A DNA stretch of 64,000 nt from MPNP01 sp026709725 (GCA_965200805.1 OZ241384.1:2914001-2978000), one strand, 5' to 3'; numbered from the stretch's first letter, positions 1-9,065 are shown. The notes: a model not told the origin generated them from the letters alone. Numbers and translations are program-made.

Positions 1-1
1 T

Positions 2-499
2 GTGATGTCCGCACTCGCTGACCGGCTGGACAGTCTCAACACATTGATTGCCAGGCTGGTCCGCTGGCTTGTCATCATCATGGTTTTTATCCAGTTCGGG
101 AGTGTCCTTGGGCGCTATGTCTTCGGCGTGAATTCGATCGCCATTCAGGAAAGCGTCCTCTATATGCATGCAACGCTGTTCATGCTGGGAGCTGGTTACA
201 CGCTGCTGATCGATGGCCATGTTCGTGTCGATGTCTTCTATGCCAGACTCTCCGCATCATCGCGTCGGAAGATTGACATCCTCGGACATCTTTTCCTGTT
301 GATGCCCGCGATGCTCGCACTCCTCTACTGGTCCTGGCCATCGGTCAGGAATTCATGGGCCATCCTTGAAGGCCCCATCTCGGTTGGCGGGATCGAGGCT
401 GTCTATCTGCTCAAATCCCTCATCCCCGCATTCTGCATTCTGATCATGATCCAATCGTTTTCCATTCTCCTCAGACTGCTCTCAACTGCCAGCAAATGA
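2..499 (+). CDS. TRAP transporter small permease (DctQ family)
   Basis: Small membrane subunit of a tripartite ATP-independent periplasmic (TRAP) transporter, which pairs with the large permease to import organic acids or related solutes using an ion gradient. The 165-aa product has about four hydrophobic segments (roughly residues 18-38, 53-72, 92-112 and 135-158), the normal length and topology of DctQ proteins. The reading frame opens with GTG-ATG at the window edge, so a start further upstream cannot be excluded. Its stop overlaps the start of the next gene (ATGA), typical translational coupling of DctQ and DctM. The periplasmic binding protein (DctP) is not in view and would be expected left of the window. 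Substrate unknown. Confidence 0.85.
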   Translation: MMSALADRLDSLNTLIARLVRWLVIIMVFIQFGSVLGRYVFGVNSIAIQESVLYMHATLFMLGAGYTLLIDGHVRVDVFYARLSASSRRKIDILGHLFLLMPAMLALLYWSWPSVRNSWAILEGPISVGGIEAVYLLKSLIPAFCILIMIQSFSILLRLLSTASK

Positions 500-2043
500 C
501 AGATTCCCTTGATCTGATCATGTTCGCAGCCCTTATGGTTGCCATCCTCTCCGGCTTTCCCGTGGCCTTCTCCATTGCCGGTACCGCCGTTGCCTTTGCC
601 TTTATCGGCCATTTCGCAGGAGCGATGGACATCGCTCTTCTCGGCGCTCTCGGTCAACGCGTCTTTGGCCTGATCTCCAACCAGACCCTGATTGCCATAC
701 CGGTCTTTATTCTCATGGGCACAATCCTTGAGAAAAGCCACGTCGCCGAGACCCTGCTTGATACGATGGGTCGTCTGTTCGGTCAGATTCGCGGCGGGCT
801 GGGAATCTCGGTTGTCCTCGTGGGTGCCCTGCTTGCTGCATCGACCGGCATTGTCGGCGCAACAGTTGTCGCAATGGGATTGATTGCGCTGCCATCGATG
901 CTTCGTGCCGGCTATTCAAAACCGTTCGCCGCCGGAATCGTCTGCACCGCCGGGACCCTCGGCCAGATCATCCCGCCGTCGACCCTGCTCATCATCCTTT
1001 CCGATGTGATGTCCAACGCATTCCAGCAGGCCCAGTACGAACAGGGGACGTTCAGCGTCGAAGCCCTTTCAGTTGGACAGTTTTTTGCTGCAGCACTGAT
1101 TCCAGGACTGATTCTTGTCCTTCTCTACCTGCTCTATGTTCTTGTCCGCGGGTTCCTCTTCCCGACAGACGCCCCACCTGTCTTTGAGATTTCCCGTCCT
1201 TCCCATCGCGATATCGCCTTCGCAGTCCTGCCTCCCATCGCCCTTATTACCGCTGTCCTCGGCTCCATTCTCGGCGGTATTGCAACCCCGACGGAAGCCG
1301 CCTCTGTCGGTGCCATTGGTGCCCTCATCATGGCCGGCATGCACCAGGGCGGCAACCGCCGTCTTCTGCTGTCAGGTGCCGCTGCACTGGTGCTGGCTTT
1401 TATCGTATCGGGAGCGTTTCCGGTCAGGCTGCAAAGGGAAGCGGTGGAGGCATCCGCCTACCTTCTGGCCCTGTTCTATTGTGTCCTGATCGCTCTCGGC
1501 ATCCTCGCCATCCTTGCTGCAGCCCGCTCAGGCCTCAGGACAGGCGTGCTTGGCCAGTCTGCAACATCAACCCTGACCATGACGGCAATGATCTTTGCCA
1601 CGATCCTTGCCGCAGGCTTCTTTTCACTGGTGTTGATTGGTCTCGGCGGCGAAGAGCGCGTTGTCACGATTCTCGCCCGGCTCCCGGGCGATGCCACCGG
1701 CGCATTGGTCTTCACCATGGTGTTCCTGTTCATCCTTGGCTTCTTTCTGGACTTCGTGGAGATCGCTGTCATTGTCCTGCCGCTGGTCGCCCCCCAGCTG
1801 ATCGTGATGGGGCACGATCCGATCTGGCTCGGCATGCTCATCGCCATCAACCTGCAGACAAGTTTCCTGACCCCGCCCTTTGGATTTTCGCTCTTCTATC
1901 TGCGAGGCGTTGCCCCAAAAGACATGACAACCACCGCTATCTATCGTGGCGTTCTTCCCTTCATCGCTCTCCAGATCCTCGGCATGTACCTCGTCTTCCA
2001 GTTTCCGGCCCTCTCAACCTGGCTCCCCGGAACAATCTTCTGA
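496..2043 (+). CDS. TRAP transporter large permease (DctM family)
   Basis: Large 515-aa membrane subunit of the TRAP transporter, carrying the ion-coupled transport path. Hydrophobic segments run through the whole protein. The sequence around residues 150-165 (GTLGQIIPPSTLLI) and the C-terminal NLQTSFLTPPFG stretch are typical DctM conserved regions. It is longer than the usual 425-430 aa because of an extra hydrophobic insert around residues 285-350, a form seen in the subgroup often annotated as mannitol/chloroaromatic-type TRAP permeases. It overlaps dctQ by 4 bp and is evidently co-transcribed. No substrate can be assigned from sequence. Confidence 0.88.
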   Translation: MTDSLDLIMFAALMVAILSGFPVAFSIAGTAVAFAFIGHFAGAMDIALLGALGQRVFGLISNQTLIAIPVFILMGTILEKSHVAETLLDTMGRLFGQIRGGLGISVVLVGALLAASTGIVGATVVAMGLIALPSMLRAGYSKPFAAGIVCTAGTLGQIIPPSTLLIILSDVMSNAFQQAQYEQGTFSVEALSVGQFFAAALIPGLILVLLYLLYVLVRGFLFPTDAPPVFEISRPSHRDIAFAVLPPIALITAVLGSILGGIATPTEAASVGAIGALIMAGMHQGGNRRLLLSGAAALVLAFIVSGAFPVRLQREAVEASAYLLALFYCVLIALGILAILAAARSGLRTGVLGQSATSTLTMTAMIFATILAAGFFSLVLIGLGGEERVVTILARLPGDATGALVFTMVFLFILGFFLDFVEIAVIVLPLVAPQLIVMGHDPIWLGMLIAINLQTSFLTPPFGFSLFYLRGVAPKDMTTTAIYRGVLPFIALQILGMYLVFQFPALSTWLPGTIF

Positions 2044-2071
2044 TCAAGGGACCGTCTACCGCCGGTTGGGA

Positions 2072-2092
2072 GTTGTCATCTGACATGACAAC
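2072..2092. terminator. Possible weak terminator hairpin after dctM
   Basis: Perfect 8-bp inverted repeat GTTGTCAT / ATGACAAC with a 5-nt loop, 29 bp past the dctM stop. It has no T-run, so factor-independent termination is only a possibility. The rest of 2044-2310 shows no gene. Confidence 0.3.
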
Positions 2093-2310
2093 GATGCATC
2101 CGGGCATGAGATCCGCTCCCTTCCTGTGCAGAATCCGATGAAATCCGCAGGGCACCGACCCGGTGTTTCACCCGCAGTCCCATCCTGATACGCAGGCATC
2201 CTGCCCATCCCCCGAAACAGATATCCATGACAGCCGTCCAGGAACTGGAAAATCGTTTCATTTTTGCTGCAACGAAATCTTGATTTCCATAGAAAACCAT
2301 TCCAAATCAT

Positions 2311-3266
2311 ATGGATAATCATTTCATGAAGCCCTTAGATCAAAAGATCCTTGATTTCATTGCCCGGAATCCTGACTCCGGGCGCGATGCCATTCGCAGG
2401 GCTGCTGCGCCGGATACAAGCGAAACGACCGTTTGGCGCGCCACAAAGCGGCTTGTTGATGCGGGGCAGGTCGATGTCTCGGGGAGGGGGCCGGGCCGGG
2501 CGGCCCGGTATCAGATTGCAGACCCTGCAATTGTTCGCACGCGCCTGTCCATCCCGCATCATCGTCGCCGGACCGTCTCTTACAGACACACATTCATCGA
2601 TGCCTATGTGCCAGGAAAAACATGGTATCTGCCTCGAACAGACCGCAACCGGCTGCTGGCTGACCCGGCCTTGTCCGACCGGCTCCGAGCCCTGCCGGTG
2701 GCAATCTCGCATTCGAGCTATCAGCCACCTGATGACGCAGTCACGATCGCTGAGGAGTTTGACATCCTTCTTCACAAGACTTCGGAGATCACAGACCCCT
2801 TCGAGCAGGCCTTCTTCCTTCTCATTCATATCCCGTATCTGCGGGTTTTGCGTATATCAACAAGCGGACATCGCGGATCGCATCCAACATTCCACTGTTG
2901 AAATCCGGTCTTGCGCCCATGTCATTCCTGAAAATGGATGACCGGGATTGCATCGACGGGCTGATCGGCATCAATGAGTTGAACAATGTCTCGCTGTTGC
3001 GCGAAGTCTTCATCGATGCCGATCTGGAATCAGCAGGGAATTACCATGGGCTTCGGGCAGAAATCGAGATCCCGAACAAGGCGGCGCTCGCCTATCGGGA
3101 CGTCATCCGCGACGGGGTCCGGTGCCGCGTTCTGGAATTCAGGGGATTTCGGCATGATGATCTGATTGAGATGGCGATCAGGACCGGGATCCCGGAATCT
3201 GACAGGGATGGGGTTGCTGCCTGCATACGGGAGCGGCTTGCAGGTCTGCACGGGGCTGAGTTGTGA
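2311..3266 (+). pseudogene. Frameshifted Fic-like protein with N-terminal winged helix
   Basis: Remnant of a Fic-family protein. The first frame (2311 to about 2845) gives a winged-helix-like N-terminus (MKPLDQKILDFIARNP) followed by the region preceding a Fic core. Reading then has to shift at the GGG run 2843-2845 to recover GFAYINKRTSRIASN and NIPLLKSGLAPMSF, the counterpart of the divergent Fic motif (xPFxDVNKRTSR) of the HTH-Fic subgroup. One extra G would restore the frame. That subgroup lacks the canonical catalytic His of HPFxxGNGR, so AMPylation activity is doubtful even in an intact copy. The C-terminus stops at GLHGAEL, where relatives continue about 20 residues (LHEGNFARY type). 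The stop overlaps the start of the ABC permease gene, suggesting a rearrangement junction. Confidence 0.7.
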
Positions 3267-4105
3267 TGACGGTCCGGCGCACAAATGGTGACAACCTTTT
3301 CATCCGGTATCTCATCCTGGGATCCTGGGCCCTCTTCTGCCTTGTTCCGGTCCTCTGGTTCCTGTCGATCGGTTTCCGACCCAGAACAGAGATCATCACT
3401 GCCCGGCCCATATACCTTCCCACGCTGTCGCTTGATGCCTGGCACATGATCTGGTCGGACTGGCCGATGGCAAAATATCTCCGCAACTCGGTGGCTGCCA
3501 TCTTTGGCTCCGTTGCGATTGATCTGGCTCTGGCCATCCCTGCTGCCTATTCCCTCGCCCGCTACGACTACAAGGGTAAAGAGGATATCGGCTTTTATAT
3601 CCTTTCAACCCGCATGATGGCACCGGCCATCGTCGCGATCCCGATCTTTTTCCTGTTCCGGAACATGGGACTTCTGGATACAATCTGGGCCCTGATGCTG
3701 ATTTATGCTGCCATCAATCTCTCCATCGTGACATGGATCATCCGGTCCTACATGACTGACATCCCGAAGGAGATTGAAGATGCCGCTAGAATTGACGGTG
3801 CGGGCGATCTCAGGATTCTGTGGGAGATCACAATTCCCGCCGTCCGCCCCGGCATCATTACGGTCGCGGTGATCGCCATGGTGTTTGCGATCAACGAGTT
3901 CCTCTTTACGCTGCTCATCGCATCAACACCTGATGCCTATACACTGTCGGTTGCGCTGGCCAACTTTACCGGTGGCTCGGATGGCCTGATCTACAATGCG
4001 ATCGCCCTGGTGGCGTTTCTTGCGTTTGTTCCCGTCTTCCTCGTGGTTGCGGCAATCCAGCGACACCTGTCGCGCGGACTGACGATGGGCGCTATCAAGG
4101 GTTAG
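3263..4105 (+). CDS. Carbohydrate ABC transporter permease (MalG family)
   Basis: Inner-membrane permease of a CUT1-type sugar ABC importer. The 280-aa product has about six hydrophobic segments and the EAA loop that docks the ATPase (EIEDAARIDGAGDLRILWEI, roughly residues 171-190) followed by IPAVRPG. Length and N-terminus are normal. Start is GTG 3263 or ATG 3266, overlapping the end of the Fic-like remnant. It leads a co-directional run with the ATPase and PfkB kinase genes. The usual partner permease (MalF) and solute-binding protein are not present in the window, so this importer cannot be complete here. Confidence 0.88.
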   Translation: MMTVRRTNGDNLFIRYLILGSWALFCLVPVLWFLSIGFRPRTEIITARPIYLPTLSLDAWHMIWSDWPMAKYLRNSVAAIFGSVAIDLALAIPAAYSLARYDYKGKEDIGFYILSTRMMAPAIVAIPIFFLFRNMGLLDTIWALMLIYAAINLSIVTWIIRSYMTDIPKEIEDAARIDGAGDLRILWEITIPAVRPGIITVAVIAMVFAINEFLFTLLIASTPDAYTLSVALANFTGGSDGLIYNAIALVAFLAFVPVFLVVAAIQRHLSRGLTMGAIKG

Positions 4106-4110
4106 GGATC

Positions 4111-5174
4111 ATGGCTCATATTCAACTCAGGGGCATCCAGAAAAAATGGGACACCATCTGGGGAGTCCGGGATGTCACTATCGATATTGCCGATGAGGAG
4201 CTGCTCGTCTTGCTTGGACCTTCCGGTTGCGGCAAGACCACCACGCTGCGCATGATCGCCGGCCTTGAGGAGCCGACAGAGGGCGAGATCACCGTTGATG
4301 GCCAGATCATCAATGATGTCGACGCACGAGACAGGGATGTTGCGATGGTTTTTCAGGGCTATGCACTGTACCCCAACATGTCGATCTATGAAAACATCCC
4401 TTCCCCCTCCGCATGCGGAACATACCAAGGGGCACGCATGACCAGCGCGTGCGCGAAGCGGCTGACATGGTCGAACTTGGTCAATTTCTTGACCGAAAGC
4501 CCGCGGCCCTGTCTGGGGGGCAGTGCCAGCGGGCTGCACTGGCCCGGGCTGTCGTGCGTCAACCGCGGGTGTTTCTGATGGACGAGCCCCTGTCAAACCT
4601 GGATGCCAGGCTCCGGCAGGCGATGCGTGTCCAGATCAAGCGTCTGCGGAGACATCTGAAGATTACCACGGTTTATGTCACCCATGACCAGATCGAGGCC
4701 ATGACCCTTGCTGATCGAATCGTGGTCATGGACGGCGGGACAATCCAGCAGATCGGCACCCCCGATGAAATCTATCGGGATCCTGCAAACGCTTTTGTTG
4801 CGTCGTTCATCGGCGCTCCACCGATGAACTTGATCAATGGTGAAATCAGTCACGGCAGATTTCATGCCGACAATGTGGAGGTTCAGAATGTTGACATTGA
4901 CACGGAGGGCCCCGTCACACTTGGTGTCCGGCCGGAGGACTGTTCGGTCGTCAAATCCGGTGCATCCGCACACAATCTGACTGGTGAGGTCTTTGGCGTT
5001 GAGCCCACAGGTGACATCACCTTTCTGACCCTGAAGGCTGGATGCGGGACCATGGAAATCAAGGCATCCCGCGATTATCGGGCTGAACTTGGCGCTCAGG
5101 AAACAATCGCGTTCGATACCGACCATCTCTATTTCTTCGATGCACAATCCGGGCAGAGGATACGGCAGTCATGA
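4111..5174 (+). pseudogene. Sugar ABC transporter ATPase (UgpC/MalK type), frameshifted
   Basis: ATP-binding subunit of the same CUT1 importer, split by a frameshift. Frame 1 (from ATG 4111) gives Walker A GPSGCGKTT, the Q-loop (VFQGYALYPNMS) and ends out of frame. The second frame resumes at PLRMRNIPRGTHDQR and carries signature LSGGQCQR, Walker B VFLMDEPLSNLDA, the H-loop (VTHDQ) and a C-terminal TOBE/regulatory region. The break lies at 4398-4407, and one additional C in the CCC run 4398-4400 would restore NIPFPLRMR. All functional motifs are otherwise kept, so this is either recent inactivation or a sequencing error. The 3' end overlaps the pfkB-family gene start by 4 bp. Confidence 0.85.
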
Positions 5175-6139
5175 CGTTTGACTACACATCGGTGGGTTTC
5201 TACACATTTGACTGCCTTGGCCGCCCGGTGAATGCCATCCCCCCTGGCGGTGACACGTATTTCATCGACGAGATGGCTCTCGCCGTTTCCGGGGCAGCCG
5301 GCAGCGCTGCCATCGTGGCCGCAAAACACGGTCTGTCAGTCCAGGCTGTCGGCGGTGTCGGCGTTGATGACATGGGCGATTGGGTGATCCAGCGTTTGAA
5401 CCATTTTGGCATCAACACCGAAAACATGGAGCGCACCGCGGGCACCGCAACCTCTTCCTCAATTGTCACCACGCGGCCTGACGGTGCCCGTCCCGCCCTG
5501 CATCGCAAAGGAGCAACCGGTGCATTCTATGTCACAGACGCTCAGATTGAATCTGTTCTGGATACACGAATTCTGCATGTGGGTGGGGTAGGGCTGATGG
5601 ATGCCATGGATCAGGGCCGGACCGCCGAGCTGCTGCGGGAGGCCCATCATCGGGGGTGCCGGACGACGCTTGATGTTTTTGCGGCCAGTCAGGAGGATTT
5701 CCGCCTCGTGGAACCCCTCTTGCCCTACACTGACTATTTCATGCCATCGGAAGAGGAGGCCATGGCGCTGTCCGGGCTCACCGATTTCAATCAGGTGTGT
5801 GATCTGTTCTTGCAGAAGGGGGTCAGGGCCGTCGTGCTGACCCTCGGTGCCGATGGTGCCCTCTACAGGGATCAGGAAGGTCTCTCTTTTGTCATTCCGG
5901 CCTATGACATCGATGTCGCTTGCACATGCGGATGCGGTGATTGCTTCAATGCCGGTTTTGCCATCGGACTCCACCTCAAGATGACACCACAGGACTGTGT
6001 ACGAATGGCACAGGCCTGCTCCGCACAAAATGCCATGGGATTGGGATCGCAGGCCGTCGTCCAATCGCTTCAGGAAACCCGGAACTTCATGGCAGCGACA
6101 CCAATGAAGGGAGATTGCATAATCCCCAATTGCAGTTGA
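5171..6139 (+). CDS. PfkB-family carbohydrate kinase
   Basis: Ribokinase-fold sugar kinase of 322 aa, expected to phosphorylate the sugar imported by the adjoining ABC system in the cytoplasm. The N-terminal part has the PfkB glycine-rich region (SGAAGSAAIVAAKHG and VGGVGVDDMGDWV). The C-terminal signature CGCGDCFNAGF contains the catalytic base Asp at about residue 257. The start overlaps the ATPase gene stop (ATGA). The Cys-rich DVACTCGCGDC variant is unusual compared with the common DTTGAGDAF, but GCGD versions occur in the family. Substrate cannot be told from sequence. With the importer apparently incomplete, the operon may be a remnant. Confidence 0.85.
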   Translation: MTFDYTSVGFYTFDCLGRPVNAIPPGGDTYFIDEMALAVSGAAGSAAIVAAKHGLSVQAVGGVGVDDMGDWVIQRLNHFGINTENMERTAGTATSSSIVTTRPDGARPALHRKGATGAFYVTDAQIESVLDTRILHVGGVGLMDAMDQGRTAELLREAHHRGCRTTLDVFAASQEDFRLVEPLLPYTDYFMPSEEEAMALSGLTDFNQVCDLFLQKGVRAVVLTLGADGALYRDQEGLSFVIPAYDIDVACTCGCGDCFNAGFAIGLHLKMTPQDCVRMAQACSAQNAMGLGSQAVVQSLQETRNFMAATPMKGDCIIPNCS

Positions 6140-6219
6140 TGCGCTCAAACAAATGCTTACATAATCTTCATGTTGGGGATCGCGGCACAACAGGTGGGCC
6201 ACTTGGGTTCGGCTTGACC

Positions 6220-6564
6220 TTATTCCTCGCAAACGGAATGGCTTGGTTCTTGCAGACAAACAAGAAGAACAACATTATCTTGAAGGATCTGAATCTGGCC
6301 GGTTAGATCCTTCACGTTGCCCGCAAGAGCGGTCAACGCGGCAGTGTTCATCTCGATCTGGGCAGTGTTCATCTTTACCTGCTCAGAAATTCCCTCCGCT
6401 ATGGTCGACAACTCCCGCTGCTTCAATTCGAGTTCCTGAGCCTCTGCCATGAAATTCCATGTGAATACCACTGCTGCCGAAATCACACCCGTTACTGCAA
6501 TGATGCATGTCCAAAACTCGCGGGCGGAAATCTCGTTGTCGCAGACACAGTGCCGCTCCTTCAT
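6220..6564 (-). CDS. Small membrane-anchored coiled-coil protein, unknown
   Basis: Protein of about 114 aa. The start chosen is the ATG at 6564 (MKERHCVCDNEIS); an upstream in-frame ATG at 6585 would add 7 residues. One hydrophobic segment near the N-terminus (FWTCIIAVTGVISAAVVFTW) is followed by a charged helical stretch with repeated TAQIEMNTAALTAL-type heptads, so it is probably an inner-membrane protein with a cytoplasmic or periplasmic coiled coil. I recognise no family. Architecture (N-terminal TM plus coiled coil) resembles the protein at 59062-59388, but the sequences are not obviously related. It lies convergent to the pfkB gene at the start of the accessory stretch. Moderate confidence that it is translated. 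Confidence 0.5.
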   Translation of the reverse strand: MKERHCVCDNEISAREFWTCIIAVTGVISAAVVFTWNFMAEAQELELKQRELSTIAEGISEQVKMNTAQIEMNTAALTALAGNVKDLTGQIQILQDNVVLLVCLQEPSHSVCEE

Positions 6565-6654
6565 TTTATGGGGATTATATACCAAAATCCCAATTTGCCC
6601 GATCAGAAGATCCGGCCGGAATCGCCAGCCGAAAATCCTGGATCGAATTACGCG

Positions 6655-6828
6655 TCACCATCTTCCGTGGTGGCCATGGGCCGCAAGGGCGACCCGGGCC
6701 GGTTCTGCCGTTGATGGGATTGATCCATCCTTCCCACGGATGATAACGGGTTCACCCAGTTCGGCTCCGCCCGGTTGATACGAGTTGGGTTTCAGGCGGA
6801 CAGTGGGGCGAATGTCCGATTTTTCCAT
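6655..6828 (-). CDS. Small hypothetical protein (RPTVRLKP...YQP type)
   Basis: Short frame of 57 aa starting MEKSDIRPTVRLKPNSYQP, with a clear Shine-Dalgarno-like AGGAGA about 8 nt upstream. From memory, small alphaproteobacterial proteins share the RPTVRLKPxSYQPxxAE opening and a DGS...EEPAR middle, but their function is unknown to me. The last ten residues look out of frame: shifting by one base after ARVAL gives RPMATTEDGDA and a stop, which fits that family better. A one-base indel (TT at the CTTG) may therefore have changed the C-terminus. Not adjacent to any informative partner. Confidence 0.45.
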   Translation of the reverse strand: MEKSDIRPTVRLKPNSYQPGGAELGEPVIIRGKDGSIPSTAEPARVALAAHGHHGRW

Positions 6829-7398
6829 GGGAGGTCTCCTGTGGCGTCATCGGGAGAATTGGCATGCTGACTTCCCTGCATACATCACAGGAGACAGGAC
6901 AAGCAAGAAGAAATTAGGAAGAGGCGGGCCGCCCCGCCCCTGGTGTATCTGATAAGGGCTGTTTAGGGCCTGTTGACACCCACCGCGCCGCCATCACGCC
7001 AGCCACCCGATCAATGAAGGCCGCCACCCCCGCCTGCCCGCATCCCAATCCCCCGGAACGCCCCGCATTCGCCAGGGCGTTCCCGATCGGGTGCCGCCAG
7101 CTGTACAGATCCCGGTCAGGCTCCCCATCACGGTCCGTCTCCTCCGGGCCGGGAATGATCGGGAAGGAACTATACAGGGGGGGTACGCGGATTTCAAGGA
7201 AGAAATGCTGTGGAGACAGCAGCACAAGGTCCGGCCAGCCAAAGGCTCGCGGTCTTGAGCAGCACCCTTGGGGGTTCCCGCTCCGGGAGTGTTGTCTGGG
7301 ACAGGCGGATCACCGGGCCAGGCAAGTCATCCCGGGCTCCACCGTCCAGTCCGTTGTCGGCCTGGCCATACAGGATCGCGGAGTTTCTGGTGCTGAAT
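6829..7398 (-). mobile_element. Gene-free stretch with possible IS5-like transposase remnant
   Basis: No intact gene. On the minus strand between about 7130 and 6960, translation gives DRDLYSWRHPIGNALAN, then GVAAFIDRVAGVMAARWV. This resembles the C-terminal YxxRHxIENxF...F..A..LA..I..WV pattern of IS5-group transposases, without a usable reading frame. No terminal inverted repeats were found. The remainder (7230-7398) shows nothing recognisable. Confidence 0.25.
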
Positions 7399-8004
7399 CT
7401 ACCTCGCAATCTCTTTGACCAATTCAATCAATGGTCCAAATTCAGAACCGTCAGCGGCGTTCAGGGCCGCGATGTACCGTGCACGGTGCTCGCTGTTGGC
7501 TGTCAACGTCCCGCCGCCCGACCAATCGAGGAAGATATCCTTGTCAATTGTGGTCAAATAGGTGTCCGCTGCAATCCTTGCCCAGCGTCCGTTGCCATTG
7601 GCGAAGGGGTGGACCCAGACCAACTTGTGGTGGAAGCGTGCGGTGGCTTCCAGGGGTTCGTAGGTGCTGTTTTCGCGCCAATAGCGGGCATCCTCGAGAC
7701 AGATCCGCATCTCAGTCGAAATGCACCAAACCTGCACACCGATGTTCTTCTCGGTCTGGCGATAGATGCCCGCCCAATCCCAGACCTGGCCGAACAGACG
7801 TTTGTGAGATTCACGGGCGGAATCATCGGTCAGGATATCAAAAGACTTTGGCCGTCGGTCCAGCCAGGTCAAACCCTCAATGATGTTTTCACCCTCCAAC
7901 TCGTTCAGCTCTCCGCGTGTGGTGATGTGCCTGGCCTTCAGGTCAAGCATTTCGTCGCGTGTCAGTGGAGTTACACCGGTTGGTTCGTGCAGTTCAAGGT
8001 TCAC
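7399..8004 (-). CDS. Fic/DOC-family toxin, mobile mystery protein B type
   Basis: Fic-domain protein of 201 aa matching the family named mobile mystery protein B. The canonical Fic motif HPFANGNGRWAR starts at residue 132, with the catalytic His and phosphate-binding GNGR intact, so nucleotidyl transfer (AMPylation) activity is expected. It overlaps by 4 bp the upstream HTH gene (ATGA), the arrangement of an antitoxin-toxin pair. The family is known for scattered occurrence on mobile or accessory DNA. Here it lies on the 3' side of a tRNA-Ser gene, consistent with horizontal acquisition. Intact, unlike the Fic-like remnant at 2.3-3.3 kb, which belongs to a different Fic subgroup. Confidence 0.85.
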   Translation of the reverse strand: MNLELHEPTGVTPLTRDEMLDLKARHITTRGELNELEGENIIEGLTWLDRRPKSFDILTDDSARESHKRLFGQVWDWAGIYRQTEKNIGVQVWCISTEMRICLEDARYWRENSTYEPLEATARFHHKLVWVHPFANGNGRWARIAADTYLTTIDKDIFLDWSGGGTLTANSEHRARYIAALNAADGSEFGPLIELVKEIAR

Positions 8005-8462
8005 TTCCAGAAGTCCTTGGGCATTTCGCGCACCATCTCGCTGGCCAGTTCCTCGATCATCTCTTCCTGGCTGCGCAGGCCCTCGGTCTGCTCTTCCAAG
8101 GCCATGTGCGCGCGTGTGCGCTGGATGATGCGTTTGGCTTTCCTGCGAGCCTGGATCATGACGATCTCTTCCACCGGTCCCTCGCGCGGGATGATGGCGT
8201 AAGCGAGCTTTCCACCCATGGCCTCGGCTATCCTGTCAAGCTGGTTCAGGGAAATTGTGCCGGCCTGTTCGTTCTGGATCGAACTGTAGACACTGTTCCG
8301 GGATACACCCAGCCGCTCGGCCAGCGCAGGCGCGCTCATGACGATAGCCGCCTGGAATGTCACAATCCAGCCACCAAGCGGCTTGGCGAGGAGACGGCCC
8401 GCCTGGCCCGCCTGATTGATTTTGCCTTCGGCTTGTTGCTTTTTTGCACGTGAAACGGACAT
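8001..8462 (-). CDS. HTH antitoxin, mobile mystery protein A type
   Basis: Protein of 153 aa from the ATG at 8462 (MSVSRAKKQQ). The upstream in-frame extension to 8540 looks like untranslated leader. A central Xre/Cro-like helix-turn-helix is visible (SAPALAERLGVSRNSVYSSIQ ~ residues 50-70, then AGTISLNQLDRIAEAMGGKLAYAI), followed by a basic and acidic helical tail ending EMPKDFWK. This layout matches mobile mystery protein A, the invariable partner of the Fic protein encoded immediately downstream with a 4-bp overlap. Likely role: DNA-binding antitoxin that also represses the pair. A 10-bp palindrome lies about 40 bp upstream. Confidence 0.82.
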   Translation of the reverse strand: MSVSRAKKQQAEGKINQAGQAGRLLAKPLGGWIVTFQAAIVMSAPALAERLGVSRNSVYSSIQNEQAGTISLNQLDRIAEAMGGKLAYAIIPREGPVEEIVMIQARRKAKRIIQRTRAHMALEEQTEGLRSQEEMIEELASEMVREMPKDFWK

Positions 8463-8500
8463 CTGCCAACCTATGGTTTTGCATTTTTGATCAATCTGTA

Positions 8501-8510
8501 ATGTTAACAT
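8501..8510. promoter_or_regulatory. Palindrome upstream of the mmyA-like gene
   Basis: ATGTTAACAT is a perfect 10-bp palindrome 39 bp upstream of the antitoxin start, in an AT-rich stretch that also reads TTGTTATATG on the minus strand. Candidate operator for HTH autoregulation; inference only. Confidence 0.3.
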
Positions 8511-8975
8511 ATAACAATTACGCGGGCACGGCAATATCACTGCATGGCGATAGTATTGGATTTCACCTGTTTAGGAGGATATTTGACAGCAAAATGCCTT
8601 CAATCAAGCCCGGGCCTGAAGAAGAGATGAACATGCTGCTCGGGACCCGGACACAATGTGGAAGTCGAAGACGGAAGCAGCCCAGCTCGGCTTGTAGAAC
8701 TTGACTGCAATCTTGCCCCCGCTTTTCATGCCCCGGCATGTACCCTGTGGGGGCCGGAGCGGACCGATGTCCGCGCTTTCTTGCACCCGGGAGGCGGGCA
8801 TGGGTGCAAGACCGCAAGCGGCACCATATGCGTGACGGCCGCACTCAAAGTGCAGCATTCTCTGGCAACGCGTCGAAGTGGGCGAAAGCGAAGTATGCAT
8901 TGCCGGATCAAAGTGTAGGCTGCCTCAAAGAGCGAAGGATCGGCGGCAATCGACATTCATGGTTCTGTTCCCGGA
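8511..8975. other. Gene-free stretch between TA pair and tRNA-Ser
   Basis: No convincing gene on either strand and no recognisable insertion-sequence motif. It is the segment directly on the 3' side of the tRNA. I looked for a second copy of the tRNA 3' end (TGGCGGAGAGACAGGG) that would mark an attachment site and did not see one in the window. Confidence 0.4.
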
Positions 8976-9065
8976 TGGCGGAGAGACAGGGATTCGAACC
9001 CTGGGTGCCCAGTTGGGCACAACGGTTTTCGAGACCGCCCCGTTCGACCGCTCCGGCACCTCTCC
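8976..9065 (-). tRNA. tRNA-Ser (anticodon CGA)
   Basis: Complete class II tRNA of 90 nt including an encoded CCA (plus strand TGG 8976-8978). The acceptor stem is GGAGAGG at 9065-9059 pairing with the 3' TCTCTCC. The anticodon loop CTCGAAA gives anticodon CGA (plus strand 9029-9031), reading UCG. There is a long variable arm (TGCCCAACTGGGCA) and T-loop GGTTCGAATCC. Transcribed away from pstS, its 3' end faces the accessory genes at 6.2-8.5 kb, a common integration position. Confidence 0.95.
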
